A DNA stretch of 13,510 bases from Chloroflexota bacterium. GTDB taxonomy: Bacteria > Chloroflexota > Anaerolineae > Thermoflexales > Thermoflexaceae. The notes beneath the pieces were generated by a model. The model did no database searches, had not been told where the DNA came from, and saw nothing but the letters and a program-made list of their open reading frames with translations. The stretch spans positions 1-13,510 of the forward strand of contig JAUQQB010000038.1 of NCBI GenBank assembly GCA_030550075.1, read 5' to 3'. This document shows, piece by piece, positions 1 through 6,514 of the stretch (positions are counted from its first letter, which is position 1; each line of letters opens with the position of its first letter). The position numbers were made by a program, and so were the translations under genes.

Positions 1-2001
1 GGCGCCGTCGCTGAGGCAAACATCCTGAAGCACATCGCCTTCCTCCAGCCCGATGGCCACCAGGCCAGCGGAGCGGGTGGTGAGGAACTCACTCAGCGGC
101 ACCCGCTTGATCTTCCCCTGGCGGGTGGTCATCACCAGATAGCGATCGCCGCCATTGGCTTCGTTTTCCTCGATCCACGCCGGCGACACGGCCACGGCGG
201 CGGTGATCCGTTCCCCTTCCGCCAGGTTGATCAGATTCACAATGGGAAGGCCCCGGGCTGCGCGGTCCGCGTCCGGCACTTCGTAAGCGCGGATCCGATA
301 GGCCCGACCCTGGTCGGTGAAGAAAAAGAGATAATCCAGGGTGCGACATGCGAAGACCCCGGCTACGGCATCATCCTCATCGGTCGCCATGCCGGTAACC
401 CCGCGCCCGCCCCGGCCCTGAGGCCGGTAGGCTGTCACCGGCACCCGCTTGACATATCCCCGCTGGCTGAGGAGCACCAGCACCGGCTCATCGGGGATGA
501 GATCCTCCAGCGTGAACTCCGCCGTCGCCTCGGGAAGGATCCGAGTGCGGCGAGGGTCGTCATATTTCTCCTTCAAGCTTTGTAGCTCTTCACGGATCAC
601 TCCCAGGATCTTGTGGGGATCCGCCAGCAGGGCCTCCAGGTCCGCGATCCGGGCCACCAGGCCCTGGTATTCCTCCTCCAGCCGTTGCCGCTCCAGAGCG
701 GCTAGGCGGCGCAGGGGCATATCCAGGATGGCCTGGGCCTGAACCTCCGTGAGACCGAAGCGGGCCATCAGCTCGACCTTCGCCGTCTCCGCATCCGGGG
801 CGTTGCGGATCAGGGCGATCACCTCATCCAGGAACTGGAGGGCAATCCGCAGCCCCTCCAGGATATGCGCGCGGGCCTTTGCTTTCTGCAGATCATGGCG
901 GGTCCGCCGGATGACCACCTGGATGCGATGCTCGATGAAGAGCTGGAGGATCCGCTTCAGGGAGAGCACCCGGGGCTGGCCGTCCACCAGGGCCAGCATC
1001 TGGACACTGAAGGTGGTCTGGAGGGGGGTGAACTTCAGCAGCTGGTTGAGCACGGTCTGCGGCCGGGCACCCCGCTTGAGTTCGATAACAATGCTCAGCC
1101 CGTGGCGATCGGACTCATCCCTCAAATCGGCGATATCGTCGATCCGCCCCTCGCGGACCAGCTCGGCGATCCGCTCGATGAGGGCCGCCTTGTTCACCTG
1201 ATAGGGCAGCTCCGTCACCACAATCCGCCACCGTCCGCCCTTCAGCTCCTCGATCCGCGTCACCGCCCGCACCACCAGACGGCCGTGGCCGGTGGCGTAA
1301 GCGGCCCGGATCCCCTCCTGCCCCAGGATCAGCCCTCCGGTGGGGAAATCGGGCCCCGGGATGAAGCGCATGAGGTCCTCGACGGTGATCTCGTCCCGTT
1401 CCTCCCAGTTGTCGATCATGTGGCACAGGGCGTCGCAGACTTCGGCGAGGTTGTGCGGGGGGATATTGGTCGCCATCCCCACGGCGATCCCCGAGGCCCC
1501 ATTGATCAACAGCTGCGGCGCCTTCGCCGGCAGCACCACCGGCTCCCGCAGCGAACCATCAAAGTTGTCCACCCAATCCACCGTCTCCTTCTCCAGATCG
1601 GCCAGCAGCTCCTCCGCCATCGCCGTCAGCCGCGCCTCCGTGTAGCGCATCGCCGCCGGCGGATCCCCATCCACCGACCCGAAGTTCCCCTGCCCATCCA
1701 CCAGGGGATAGCGCATGGTGAAATCCTGAGCCATCCGGGCCAGGGCCTCATACACCGCCATATCCCCGTGGGGGTGGAACTTCCCCAGCACCTCCCCCAC
1801 AATCCGGGCCGACTTCTTGTAAGGGGCGCTGGGGTGCAACCCCATCTCGTGCATCACATACAGGATGCGGCGCTGCACCGGCTTCAGCCCGTCCCGCACA
1901 TCCGGCAGCGCCCGCGCCACAATCACACTCATGGCGTAGTCGAGATAAGCGGTTTTCAATTGCTCTTCAATCCCTACCGGAATCACGTGTTCCATGGCCA
2001 T
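1..2001 (-). CDS. gyrA: DNA gyrase subunit A, 3' end beyond window
   Basis: GyrA is the DNA-breaking and rejoining subunit of the A2B2 gyrase, which introduces negative supercoils using ATP hydrolysed by GyrB. The first 667 residues are encoded here; the frame is open to the window edge, so about 150 C-terminal residues are missing. The N-terminal breakage-reunion domain is typical: LPDVRDGLKPVQRRIL (about 32-47), HPHGD (76-80) and the catalytic tyrosine Y120 in AAMRYTEARL. The C-terminal wrapping domain begins with QGRGGRG (528-534), a slightly degenerate GyrA box that favours GyrA over ParC. GGAGG lies 8 nt before the ATG at 2001, supporting MAMEHV over the second ATG at 1995. Residue M81 occupies the place of E. 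coli Ser83 in the quinolone-binding segment, and E85 that of Asp87. gyrB is not next to it here. Confidence 0.96.
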   Translation of the reverse strand, partial: MAMEHVIPVGIEEQLKTAYLDYAMSVIVARALPDVRDGLKPVQRRILYVMHEMGLHPSAPYKKSARIVGEVLGKFHPHGDMAVYEALARMAQDFTMRYPLVDGQGNFGSVDGDPPAAMRYTEARLTAMAEELLADLEKETVDWVDNFDGSLREPVVLPAKAPQLLINGASGIAVGMATNIPPHNLAEVCDALCHMIDNWEERDEITVEDLMRFIPGPDFPTGGLILGQEGIRAAYATGHGRLVVRAVTRIEELKGGRWRIVVTELPYQVNKAALIERIAELVREGRIDDIADLRDESDRHGLSIVIELKRGARPQTVLNQLLKFTPLQTTFSVQMLALVDGQPRVLSLKRILQLFIEHRIQVVIRRTRHDLQKAKARAHILEGLRIALQFLDEVIALIRNAPDAETAKVELMARFGLTEVQAQAILDMPLRRLAALERQRLEEEYQGLVARIADLEALLADPHKILGVIREELQSLKEKYDDPRRTRILPEATAEFTLEDLIPDEPVLVLLSQRGYVKRVPVTAYRPQGRGGRGVTGMATDEDDAVAGVFACRTLDYLFFFTDQGRAYRIRAYEVPDADRAARGLPIVNLINLAEGERITAAVAVSPAWIEENEANGGDRYLVMTTRQGKIKRVPLSEFLTTRSAGLVAIGLEEGDVLQDVCLSDGA

Positions 2002-2430
2002 GGATGCAACCTCCGAATCCTCCGATATTGCAAGAAGGCGGGATGTCTTTGGCAATGAGCTCCCCACAGAAACAAACCGCTCTTCTCGTCGGCAGATTAA
2101 CCAGCATGGGTGGAGGGAGAGAAGGCGAAGCCTGTGGGAAGTGGCCCAGTTCCTTTGAGCAGCTTAAGGACAGCCAGAGAGATTCTACCTGAAGGTTGGG
2201 GAAGCAGCGAATTCCTTCAAGGCCGCGCGACCGCGAAAGAACGGGGGCTCTTCTTGATGGTTCTGAGAGGCTTGCCTGGCCCTCGATTCTGGGAGAAAAG
2301 TTGCTATTTCTTGTGGTATCTCTTCCCCTTTCTCATGGCCCAGATGGCCATGGGAAAGGGGAAGAAAAGGATCTTTTGGGAGCCGGAGTGGGGATCGTTG
2401 ACTATCGAAAATCTTGGCCTCCAAACCGGA
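2002..2430. other. Intergenic region between gyrA and the MFS gene
   Basis: This 429-bp gap holds the gyrA ribosome binding site and a very strong hairpin at 2321-2365. A weak candidate -10 for gyrA (TAGAAT, minus strand, 2182-2187) has no convincing -35. A shorter inverted repeat (TGAAGG/CCTTCA) lies at about 2190-2220. Open frames here have no ribosome binding site and no recognisable protein features, so I call no gene. Confidence 0.6.
2321..2365 (-). terminator. 20-bp hairpin downstream of the MFS gene
   Basis: The arms 2321-2340 and 2346-2365 pair over 20 positions with a single T:G wobble (2333/2353) around a 5-nt loop. It lies 66 bp past the MFS stop codon and upstream of gyrA, both on the minus strand, so transcription termination is the simplest role. 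No U-tract follows on the minus strand, so it is not a classical intrinsic terminator; it could instead be an mRNA 3'-end stabiliser or a palindromic repeat. Confidence 0.55.
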
Positions 2431-3768
2431 CTATTTCAGACCCCTCTGATGGACGAGGGGGCGCATGTTCCGGAATCGGAAGAACACCACCGGCCAGAGG
2501 ACAAGCAGCAACAGGCCGCTCCACATGAAAGGTGCTGGAGCGCCGAAGGTTTGGAAAAGCGCGCCGTAAAGCACGGGAGCGATGGCGTTGGCGGCGCTCA
2601 GGAGAGCTGAAGAAACGCCGAGAATTCCTCCGGTTTCGCTGGCTTCGATGTGTTGGGTAATCAGGCTATTGATGGAAGGCTGCAGCACACCACCTCCAAG
2701 CGCCATCGGAACAGACGCGAGGATCAGCCAGAGGATTCCGATCCAGCCTTTATGGTCCCCGGCTGGAATCCCAATCCGTAAGGGATGGTTCGGATTCGCA
2801 GTCAGTTCCTCCCTCAGTCCGACCGGATCGTACCAGGGCACGGGAACCTGAGGCGTAGCGGCGGTCAGTATCAATCCCATAGCAAGGGCCAAAAAGCCCA
2901 TCCAGACCAGCCACTGGTCTCCATAGCGCCTGCTCCAGCGCCCGATAAGGCCCCCCTGGATGATGATGATCAGCAGCCCCAGGTAGATGAACAGAGCGCT
3001 ATTATCGCGCGCGCTCAACCCCAACCGGTTCAGCGTAAATAGTGAAAACATGTGCTCATAACCACCGAAGGCCAGTTGCTGAATGAACATCAGGATCAAC
3101 AGCAGGCCAATGGTTGGTCTTTGAAGTGTTGTGAGCATGGCCTGAAGCGTAAAGGGCACCTGGCGTCGCGCATCTGGAGCAATCGGTTGGGTTTCCGGTA
3201 GCATGAAATAGGTCAAAAGGATCGAAAGAAACGAAAACCCCGCTGCGGTTAACGCGACTGCAACATAGCTCTGATGAGTGAGGGATAGCACGACGAAGCC
3301 CAGAATGGGGCCGAGGATGAACCCCAGCCCAAATGCCGCTCCGATAAGCCCCAATCCCTGGGTGCGTGTCTTCTCTGTGGTCAGGTCGGAAATAACCGCT
3401 TGAGCGGTTGAAATGTTCGCCCCCGAAATTCCGTCAACGATGCGGGCCAAGAAAATCATGGGCAAGGATCGGGCGATCGCCAGCAGGATGAATCCAGTGA
3501 AGGTTCCCGCCTGGCTGATCAGGAGAACCGGGCGGCGCCCCCAGCGATCCGAGAGCCGTCCCAGGACGGGGGCTCCAATGAATTGCATGAACGGATAGGT
3601 TGCGCCCAGGATCCCTGTCAGGAAGGCGTTAGCCCCATAGCGTGCTGCGTAGAGCGGCAGAAGCGGGATGATGATGGACAACCCGATCATGTCTACCAGC
3701 ACGATCATGACCACTGGCAGCACGCGTTTGTGATCCAGCCGCTCATCGGCCTGCGGATATTCAGCCAT
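2431..3768 (-). CDS. MFS multidrug/tetracycline-type efflux transporter
   Basis: This is a 445-residue proton-coupled drug exporter of the major facilitator superfamily, DHA1/TetA-like, in the cytoplasmic membrane. About 12 hydrophobic segments are visible. The loop between helices 2 and 3 carries the MFS motif A form GRLSDRWGRRP (about 70-80), and helix 5 the antiporter motif C-like GAAFGLGFILGPILG (about 143-157), which marks drug-proton antiporters. A hydrophilic stretch at about 305-345 (PVPWYDPVGLREELTANPNHP) is longer than usual and probably an extracytoplasmic loop. GGGAGG lies 6 nt before the ATG at 3768. It is the last gene of a three-gene operon, 15 bp after the four-helix protein and behind a PadR repressor, which suggests drug-inducible expression. 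The substrate cannot be read from the sequence. Confidence 0.88.
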   Translation of the reverse strand: MAEYPQADERLDHKRVLPVVMIVLVDMIGLSIIIPLLPLYAARYGANAFLTGILGATYPFMQFIGAPVLGRLSDRWGRRPVLLISQAGTFTGFILLAIARSLPMIFLARIVDGISGANISTAQAVISDLTTEKTRTQGLGLIGAAFGLGFILGPILGFVVLSLTHQSYVAVALTAAGFSFLSILLTYFMLPETQPIAPDARRQVPFTLQAMLTTLQRPTIGLLLILMFIQQLAFGGYEHMFSLFTLNRLGLSARDNSALFIYLGLLIIIIQGGLIGRWSRRYGDQWLVWMGFLALAMGLILTAATPQVPVPWYDPVGLREELTANPNHPLRIGIPAGDHKGWIGILWLILASVPMALGGGVLQPSINSLITQHIEASETGGILGVSSALLSAANAIAPVLYGALFQTFGAPAPFMWSGLLLLVLWPVVFFRFRNMRPLVHQRGLK

Positions 3769-3783
3769 CGGTTGCCTCCCGAA

Positions 3784-4206
3784 TCACAACAGCCCTGTGA
3801 TGGTCAACCAGCGGTTGCCCGGGAGCAGCGAAACCCCCACGATGATGAGTGCCAGCGTCAACAGAACCGCGGTCAGACTGACGGCATATTTTCTTCCATC
3901 CGGGGGGTTGCGCTGGAATGCAGGCACATGCGCGATCATGACCGCAATGAGCATCATGACCAGGTGTTCCCAACGATAACGAAGGGAAAACGCGCTGGGA
4001 GACAGAAGGCCGCTCCATACAAAAAACAGGGCCCCAAGAAGAAGTTGCACATCCATCAGCGCGGCGAAGGCGGCCATCAGGCTTCGCAACGATGGATCAT
4101 AAGGTCGCCTTTGCGCCAGGCCGGCGAGTAGCCGGATGAAGACCACCATTGCCATTGCGATGGCGAGCCACCGGACGATCGAGTGCAGGGTTAGCACGAT
4201 GATCAT
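3784..4206 (-). CDS. Four-helix integral membrane protein of unknown function
   Basis: This 140-residue protein has four hydrophobic segments (about 1-27, 46-66, 76-94 and 110-132) and short polar loops. Its residue pattern, an early H8 with RW at 12-13, a D-x-Q-LLLG stretch in helix 2 and an EH..MM...A...AH segment in helix 3, resembles small membrane proteins sometimes labelled cytochrome b-like. The histidines could bind haem, but that is speculative. I chose the ATG at 4206 because AAGGAGG lies 7 nt upstream; a start at 4248 would place 14 polar residues before helix 1. The start overlaps the PadR stop in an ATGA arrangement, implying translational coupling, and the MFS gene follows after 15 bp. 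It probably assists or accompanies the efflux pump. Confidence 0.8.
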   Translation of the reverse strand: MIIVLTLHSIVRWLAIAMAMVVFIRLLAGLAQRRPYDPSLRSLMAAFAALMDVQLLLGALFFVWSGLLSPSAFSLRYRWEHLVMMLIAVMIAHVPAFQRNPPDGRKYAVSLTAVLLTLALIIVGVSLLPGNRWLTITGLL

Positions 4207-4715
4207 GGGTTTTCCTCCTTGAGGTGAAGAATGAGCTTTTCCAGCCACTCCAGCTCAGAGCGCAGGTGGTGGCTTTGATGTTCAAACAACCATTGCAAGC
4301 TGCCCGGATGAGGGGGGACCCTGAGCAGATTTTCCAATCGCTCCTTCAGGGCCTGTTTTCGCATTTCGAGCAGCTGAATCGCTTCTTCTTTGGGAAGTTC
4401 ATCGAGAAATCCCAGAGCGATATCGCCGGGGAAAGTCATGGGGCGGTCGGTCGCCAGCGCTTCGCGCAAAAGACGTTGAAAGGCTTCTTCACCCGCGGGA
4501 GTTAGATGATATACCCGACGGGGAGGGCGCTGGCCTTCCTGTTCCACCTCGGCGGTCAGCCAGCCATCCCGAACCATCTGCTCCAGGAGGTAGTAGGCGG
4601 TCGGCTTTTTTAGATCGGTGTACAGCGACAGGTTCCGCTCGATAAACTCGTGCAGCCGATAGCCGTGCATTCCTCGCTGGCGAAGCAGGCCGAGTAACAG
4701 GAGTTTGCGTTCCAT
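4203..4715 (-). CDS. PadR family transcriptional regulator
   Basis: This 170-residue protein combines a PadR winged helix (about 1-80) with a long helical C-terminal region (about 95-170) of the kind used for dimerisation. The visible PadR pattern is LLLLGLLRQRGMHGYRLHEFI, then a recognition-helix region around KKPTAYYLLEQMVRDGWL, then the wing ending in RRVYHLTPAGEEAF. PadR proteins usually repress efflux genes next to them and release DNA on binding a planar drug-like ligand. Here the gene is first in an operon with a four-helix membrane protein and an MFS exporter, so it most likely autorepresses the operon. No Shine-Dalgarno sequence precedes the ATG at 4715, and the predicted leader is only about 30 nt. 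Confidence 0.88.
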   Translation of the reverse strand: MERKLLLLGLLRQRGMHGYRLHEFIERNLSLYTDLKKPTAYYLLEQMVRDGWLTAEVEQEGQRPPRRVYHLTPAGEEAFQRLLREALATDRPMTFPGDIALGFLDELPKEEAIQLLEMRKQALKERLENLLRVPPHPGSLQWLFEHQSHHLRSELEWLEKLILHLKEENP

Positions 4716-4718
4716 AAT

Positions 4719-4761
4719 CTGTTACTGAATAATCAAATTTGACTAATCAGCATGATAACAG
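4719..4761. promoter_or_regulatory. Candidate PadR operator palindromes
   Basis: Two inverted repeats cover the predicted transcription start and -10. TCAAATTTGA (4733-4742) is a perfect 10-bp palindrome, extendable to 16 bp with one mismatch (4730-4745). CTGTTA (4719-4724) and TAACAG (4756-4761) form an outer pair. A repressor bound here would block RNA polymerase, fitting autoregulation by the PadR protein. The sequence does not match the ATGT-N8-ACAT pattern described for some PadR proteins. Confidence 0.5.
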
Positions 4762-4780
4762 ATCGGCTTCGTCCTGTCAA
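4752..4780 (-). promoter_or_regulatory. Sigma70-type promoter of the padR operon
   Basis: On the minus strand, TTGACA (4775-4780) is followed by a 17-bp spacer and TATCAT (4752-4757): a perfect -35 and a five-of-six -10. The predicted start of transcription is near 4745, about 30 nt before the PadR start codon. Confidence 0.8.
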
Positions 4781-4792
4781 AGAATGAGTCTC

Positions 4793-4831
4793 GGGGCTGG
4801 GCAGGTGGTCTTCAGTGGCCTGCCCAACCCC
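4793..4831. repeat. Imperfect palindrome between padR and rplS
   Basis: Arms 4793-4805 and 4819-4831 pair over 13 positions with one mismatch around a 13-nt loop. It lies upstream of the padR promoter, between divergent genes and with no U-tract on either side, so a terminator role is unlikely. It may be one of the palindromic repeats scattered through this window. Confidence 0.5.
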
Positions 4832-4886
4832 AAGAGAGGAGCTACCCCTGGGGGCGAGCCTCCATGCCTGACACTTTTCAATGTTG

Positions 4887-5010
4887 AAGGAAGGTAACTA
4901 CCTACCCATCTGACCACTAGTCTCCCCGGACGGTGTAAGGGTTCCCGGATGGGGGCTTTGGGGGCCGAGCCGCGCGCCGAAGGCGCGCCCCCAGATCCAT
5001 AACTTCCTTA
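4887..5010. repeat. Dispersed repeat with hairpin, copy 1
   Basis: The segment contains AGGTAACTACCT (4892-4903), the G-rich string GGGGGCTTTGGGGG (4951-4964), and the hairpin GCGCGCC-gaa-GGCGCGC (4972-4988), preceded by CGAGCC. AAGGAAG (4887-4893) and CTTCCTT (5003-5009) form short end repeats. The 12-mer AGGTAACTACCT and the GCGAGCC...CCGAAG hairpin start recur together at 13431-13510, and the G-rich string recurs in the element at 11263-11352, so this is a repeat copy and not unique spacer. The exact ends are uncertain. Confidence 0.5.
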
Positions 5011-5216
5011 GTTCTTGCGCCCTGCAGGATCGTGAGGGGAGACAAAAGATCGGATCCTTGACAATGTCAACACCTCCATCCCGAATAGCATGGTGCGATG
5101 AGAGTAGCGGACCGAAGGTCATTGCCCGGGCCCTCTCCCGGCGGGACTGGAGAAGCGAGGCTTCGGGGGAGGTCCATCCTCGACAACCCCGGGAGACCCC
5201 CCTGCTTCCATATCAG
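5011..5216. other. Structured spacer upstream of the rplS promoter
   Basis: No convincing gene is visible. TTGACAATGTCAA (5058-5070) is a perfect operator-like palindrome. Downstream, GGACC (5109-5113) and GGTCC (5171-5175) could close a multibranch fold enclosing CCGGG/CCCGG (5126-5141) and GAAGC/GCTTC (5152-5164). No clear promoter or U-rich terminator frames it, so an RNA gene cannot be claimed. Confidence 0.3.
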
Positions 5217-5245
5217 TTGTCAGGATCCAGAGAGACGTTTATAAT
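5217..5245 (+). promoter_or_regulatory. Promoter of rplS
   Basis: TTGTCA (5217-5222), a 17-bp spacer and a perfect TATAAT (5240-5245) form a strong sigma70-type promoter. The predicted start of transcription is near 5252, which gives rplS a leader of about 177 nt. Confidence 0.8.
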
Positions 5246-5251
5246 TTGCGT

Positions 5252-5428
5252 TTGCATGTTTGGGTTCAGCCCATTGAATCAATGGATCCGGGCGGTTCTC
5301 CCAAAAGCGCGGGAGGGCCCGCCCCCAAAATTTCCAGGAAAAATCGGAGACAACCTCGTGAGTCATCTTACGAACTGGGCTAAGCGCTGAGGAGCCCAGT
5401 CGAAAATCCTTTCGATGAGGGAAGCGGG
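5252..5428 (+). promoter_or_regulatory. Hairpin-rich rplS 5' leader
   Basis: Three stems are visible. GGGCGG (5290-5295) and CTCCC (5298-5302) pair with GGGAG (5311-5315) and CCGCCC (5319-5324). ACTGGGCT (5374-5381) pairs perfectly with AGCCCAGT (5393-5400). CGAAA (5401-5405) pairs with TTTCG (5410-5414), just before the GAGG ribosome binding site. Ribosomal-protein genes are often autoregulated through such leaders, so control by L19 is plausible, but this structure is not one I can name. Confidence 0.45.
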
Positions 5429-5848
5429 ATGACGGATTTGATCCTTCAACAATTGGAACGGGAATGGACCGCTGGCCGCTCGGTTCCGGAGCTTCGCCCG
5501 GGAGATATTGTGCGGGTGCACGTTCGGATTCGAGAGGGGGATAAGGAACGGGTGCAGATCTTCCAGGGGACGGTGATCCGTGTCCGGGGCAGCGGCACAG
5601 GGCGCACCTTTACGGTGCGGCGGATTGCGGCCCACGGGGTCGGGGTAGAGCGCACCTTCCCCCTGTACTCTCCACGGATCGATTCCATCGAGGTGGTGCG
5701 TCACTCCCAGGTCCGCCGGGCCCGGCTGTATTACCTGCGCGAGCGCTTCGGTAAAGCGGCTCGCTTGAAGGAGCGCCTGATCGCTGCTCCGGAAGCAGCG
5801 GAGCTCCCGCCGGAAGAGGCGACGGAGGTTCCTGAGACCGAATCCTAA
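5429..5848 (+). CDS. rplS: 50S ribosomal protein L19
   Basis: L19 sits at the 30S-50S interface of the ribosome and helps form an intersubunit bridge. The 139-residue product shows the whole family pattern: an N-terminal helix (LILQQLEREW), the SH3-like barrel with RPGDIVRVHVRIREGDKERVQIFQGTVIRVRG (about 23-55), TFTVRRIAAHGVGVERTFPLYSP (about 60-82), and the basic VRRARLYYLRERFGKAARLKER stretch (about 94-115). The acidic tail EAAELPPEEATEVPETES (about 122-139) is longer than the E. coli protein (115 residues) but such tails are common. GAGG lies 9 nt before the ATG. In many bacteria rplS follows trmD; here it stands alone behind its own promoter. No U-tract hairpin is visible between it and the convergent gene. 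Confidence 0.97.
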   Translation: MTDLILQQLEREWTAGRSVPELRPGDIVRVHVRIREGDKERVQIFQGTVIRVRGSGTGRTFTVRRIAAHGVGVERTFPLYSPRIDSIEVVRHSQVRRARLYYLRERFGKAARLKERLIAAPEAAELPPEEATEVPETES

Positions 5849-5882
5849 GACGGTGGGTCTAGGGAAAGGCGGGGCGGCGAGG

Positions 5883-6191
5883 TCAGTGGCCTTCCAGACG
5901 GCGGCGCAGACGACGGCGCAGATCCCCCGGCCAGGACTCCATCGGGCGCTGAGGGCGGCTCTGAACCACGCGTCGGATTGCAGCGCGGATCTCCTCAGGG
6001 TTGTAGCCTTCCAGTGAGGCAGCCAGCCGTTGCAGGAGCTGCTGCTCCTCGGGCAAGAGTGAGCGGCCGATCTCCTGATCCAGCTGGGTCAGCGCCAGCA
6101 ACAGCGCCCGCTCGTCTTCGGAGAGATCCGGCAACCGTTCCAGGAGGCGCCGGATCGCTTCCGGAGGGATCGCGGATTCCGATGGGCTCAC
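5883..6191 (-). CDS. Small helical protein of unknown function
   Basis: This 102-residue protein begins at a GTG (6191) with GGAG 7 nt upstream, which supports a real gene. It is rich in Leu, Glu and Arg and is predicted to be nearly all helical, with segments about 10-21, 25-40, 47-60 and 64-75. It ends in a strongly basic stretch (DLRRRLRRRLEGH). No signal peptide, membrane helix or catalytic motif is visible, and I do not recognise a family. The basic tail could bind nucleic acid or a membrane surface, but this is only a guess. The gene converges on rplS with a 34-bp gap. Confidence 0.65.
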   Translation of the reverse strand: MSPSESAIPPEAIRRLLERLPDLSEDERALLLALTQLDQEIGRSLLPEEQQLLQRLAASLEGYNPEEIRAAIRRVVQSRPQRPMESWPGDLRRRLRRRLEGH

Positions 6192-6510
6192 AGGTTCTCC
6201 TTGGAGGAAGTGTGAATCCTATCGTCCTCTATTTTAATAGATTTGGGAGTCGCGCAACGAATCTTCTCTCTGAGTTTGGGTGCTGGGCCGGGCGCCTTTG
6301 GTGCCCGGCCCAGCACCAAGGATAAACCGATTCCTCGGAACTTGTCCTTTGGGCGCGCTCCTGAGATGAGGCAAGCCTCCCTCAAAAGCTCCGGATGGCG
6401 GCGATCTCTACTGCTCCATCCAGATTTGTTTTGAGGCTATAGGATCAGGAAGGCCTATCGCCCCCAAACCCCCAGGGAGCCAAAACGAAAAATCAAATCT
6501 GGATGAAGCA
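6192..6510. other. Intergenic region with hairpin and repeat element
   Basis: Between the glycoside hydrolase and the small helical gene, both on the minus strand, lie a long hairpin (6279-6317) and an inverted-repeat element (6408-6514). No clear promoter for the small gene is seen. No coding signal is evident. Confidence 0.6.
6279..6317 (-). terminator. 18-bp GC-rich hairpin
   Basis: Arms 6279-6296 and 6300-6317 pair over all 18 positions with one G:T wobble around the loop TTT. It lies downstream of the hydrolase on the minus strand, but no U-tract follows, so termination would have to be non-canonical. Its half GGTGCCCGGC resembles, in reverse, the GCCGGGCACC at the window end (about 13497-13506), so it may belong to the same repeat family. 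Confidence 0.5.
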
Positions 6511-6514
6511 CTAC
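6408..6514. repeat. Inverted-repeat element of about 107 bp
   Basis: The end 6408-6432 and the reverse complement of 6490-6514 match in most of 25 positions (shared core CCATCCAGATTTG). The interior holds CCCCCAAACCCCC (6461-6473), G-rich on the other strand, followed by GGGAGCC. The right end covers the TAG stop codon (6511-6513) of the glycoside hydrolase. Related single ends occur at 9079-9114 and 13445-13479. No transposase is present, so this fits a non-autonomous, MITE-like element. Confidence 0.65.

Noticed and set aside
865..2058. Long plus-strand open frame of 397 codons
   Set aside because: Antisense to gyrA, rich in His, Pro and Arg, a typical shadow of a GC-rich gene.
2110..2610. 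Plus-strand open frame overlapping the MFS 3' end
   Set aside because: No ribosome binding site; it runs through the 20-bp hairpin and into antisense of the MFS gene.
5058..5390. Plus-strand open frame of 110 codons before rplS
   Set aside because: It covers the rplS promoter and leader hairpins, lacks a ribosome binding site and has no protein-like pattern.
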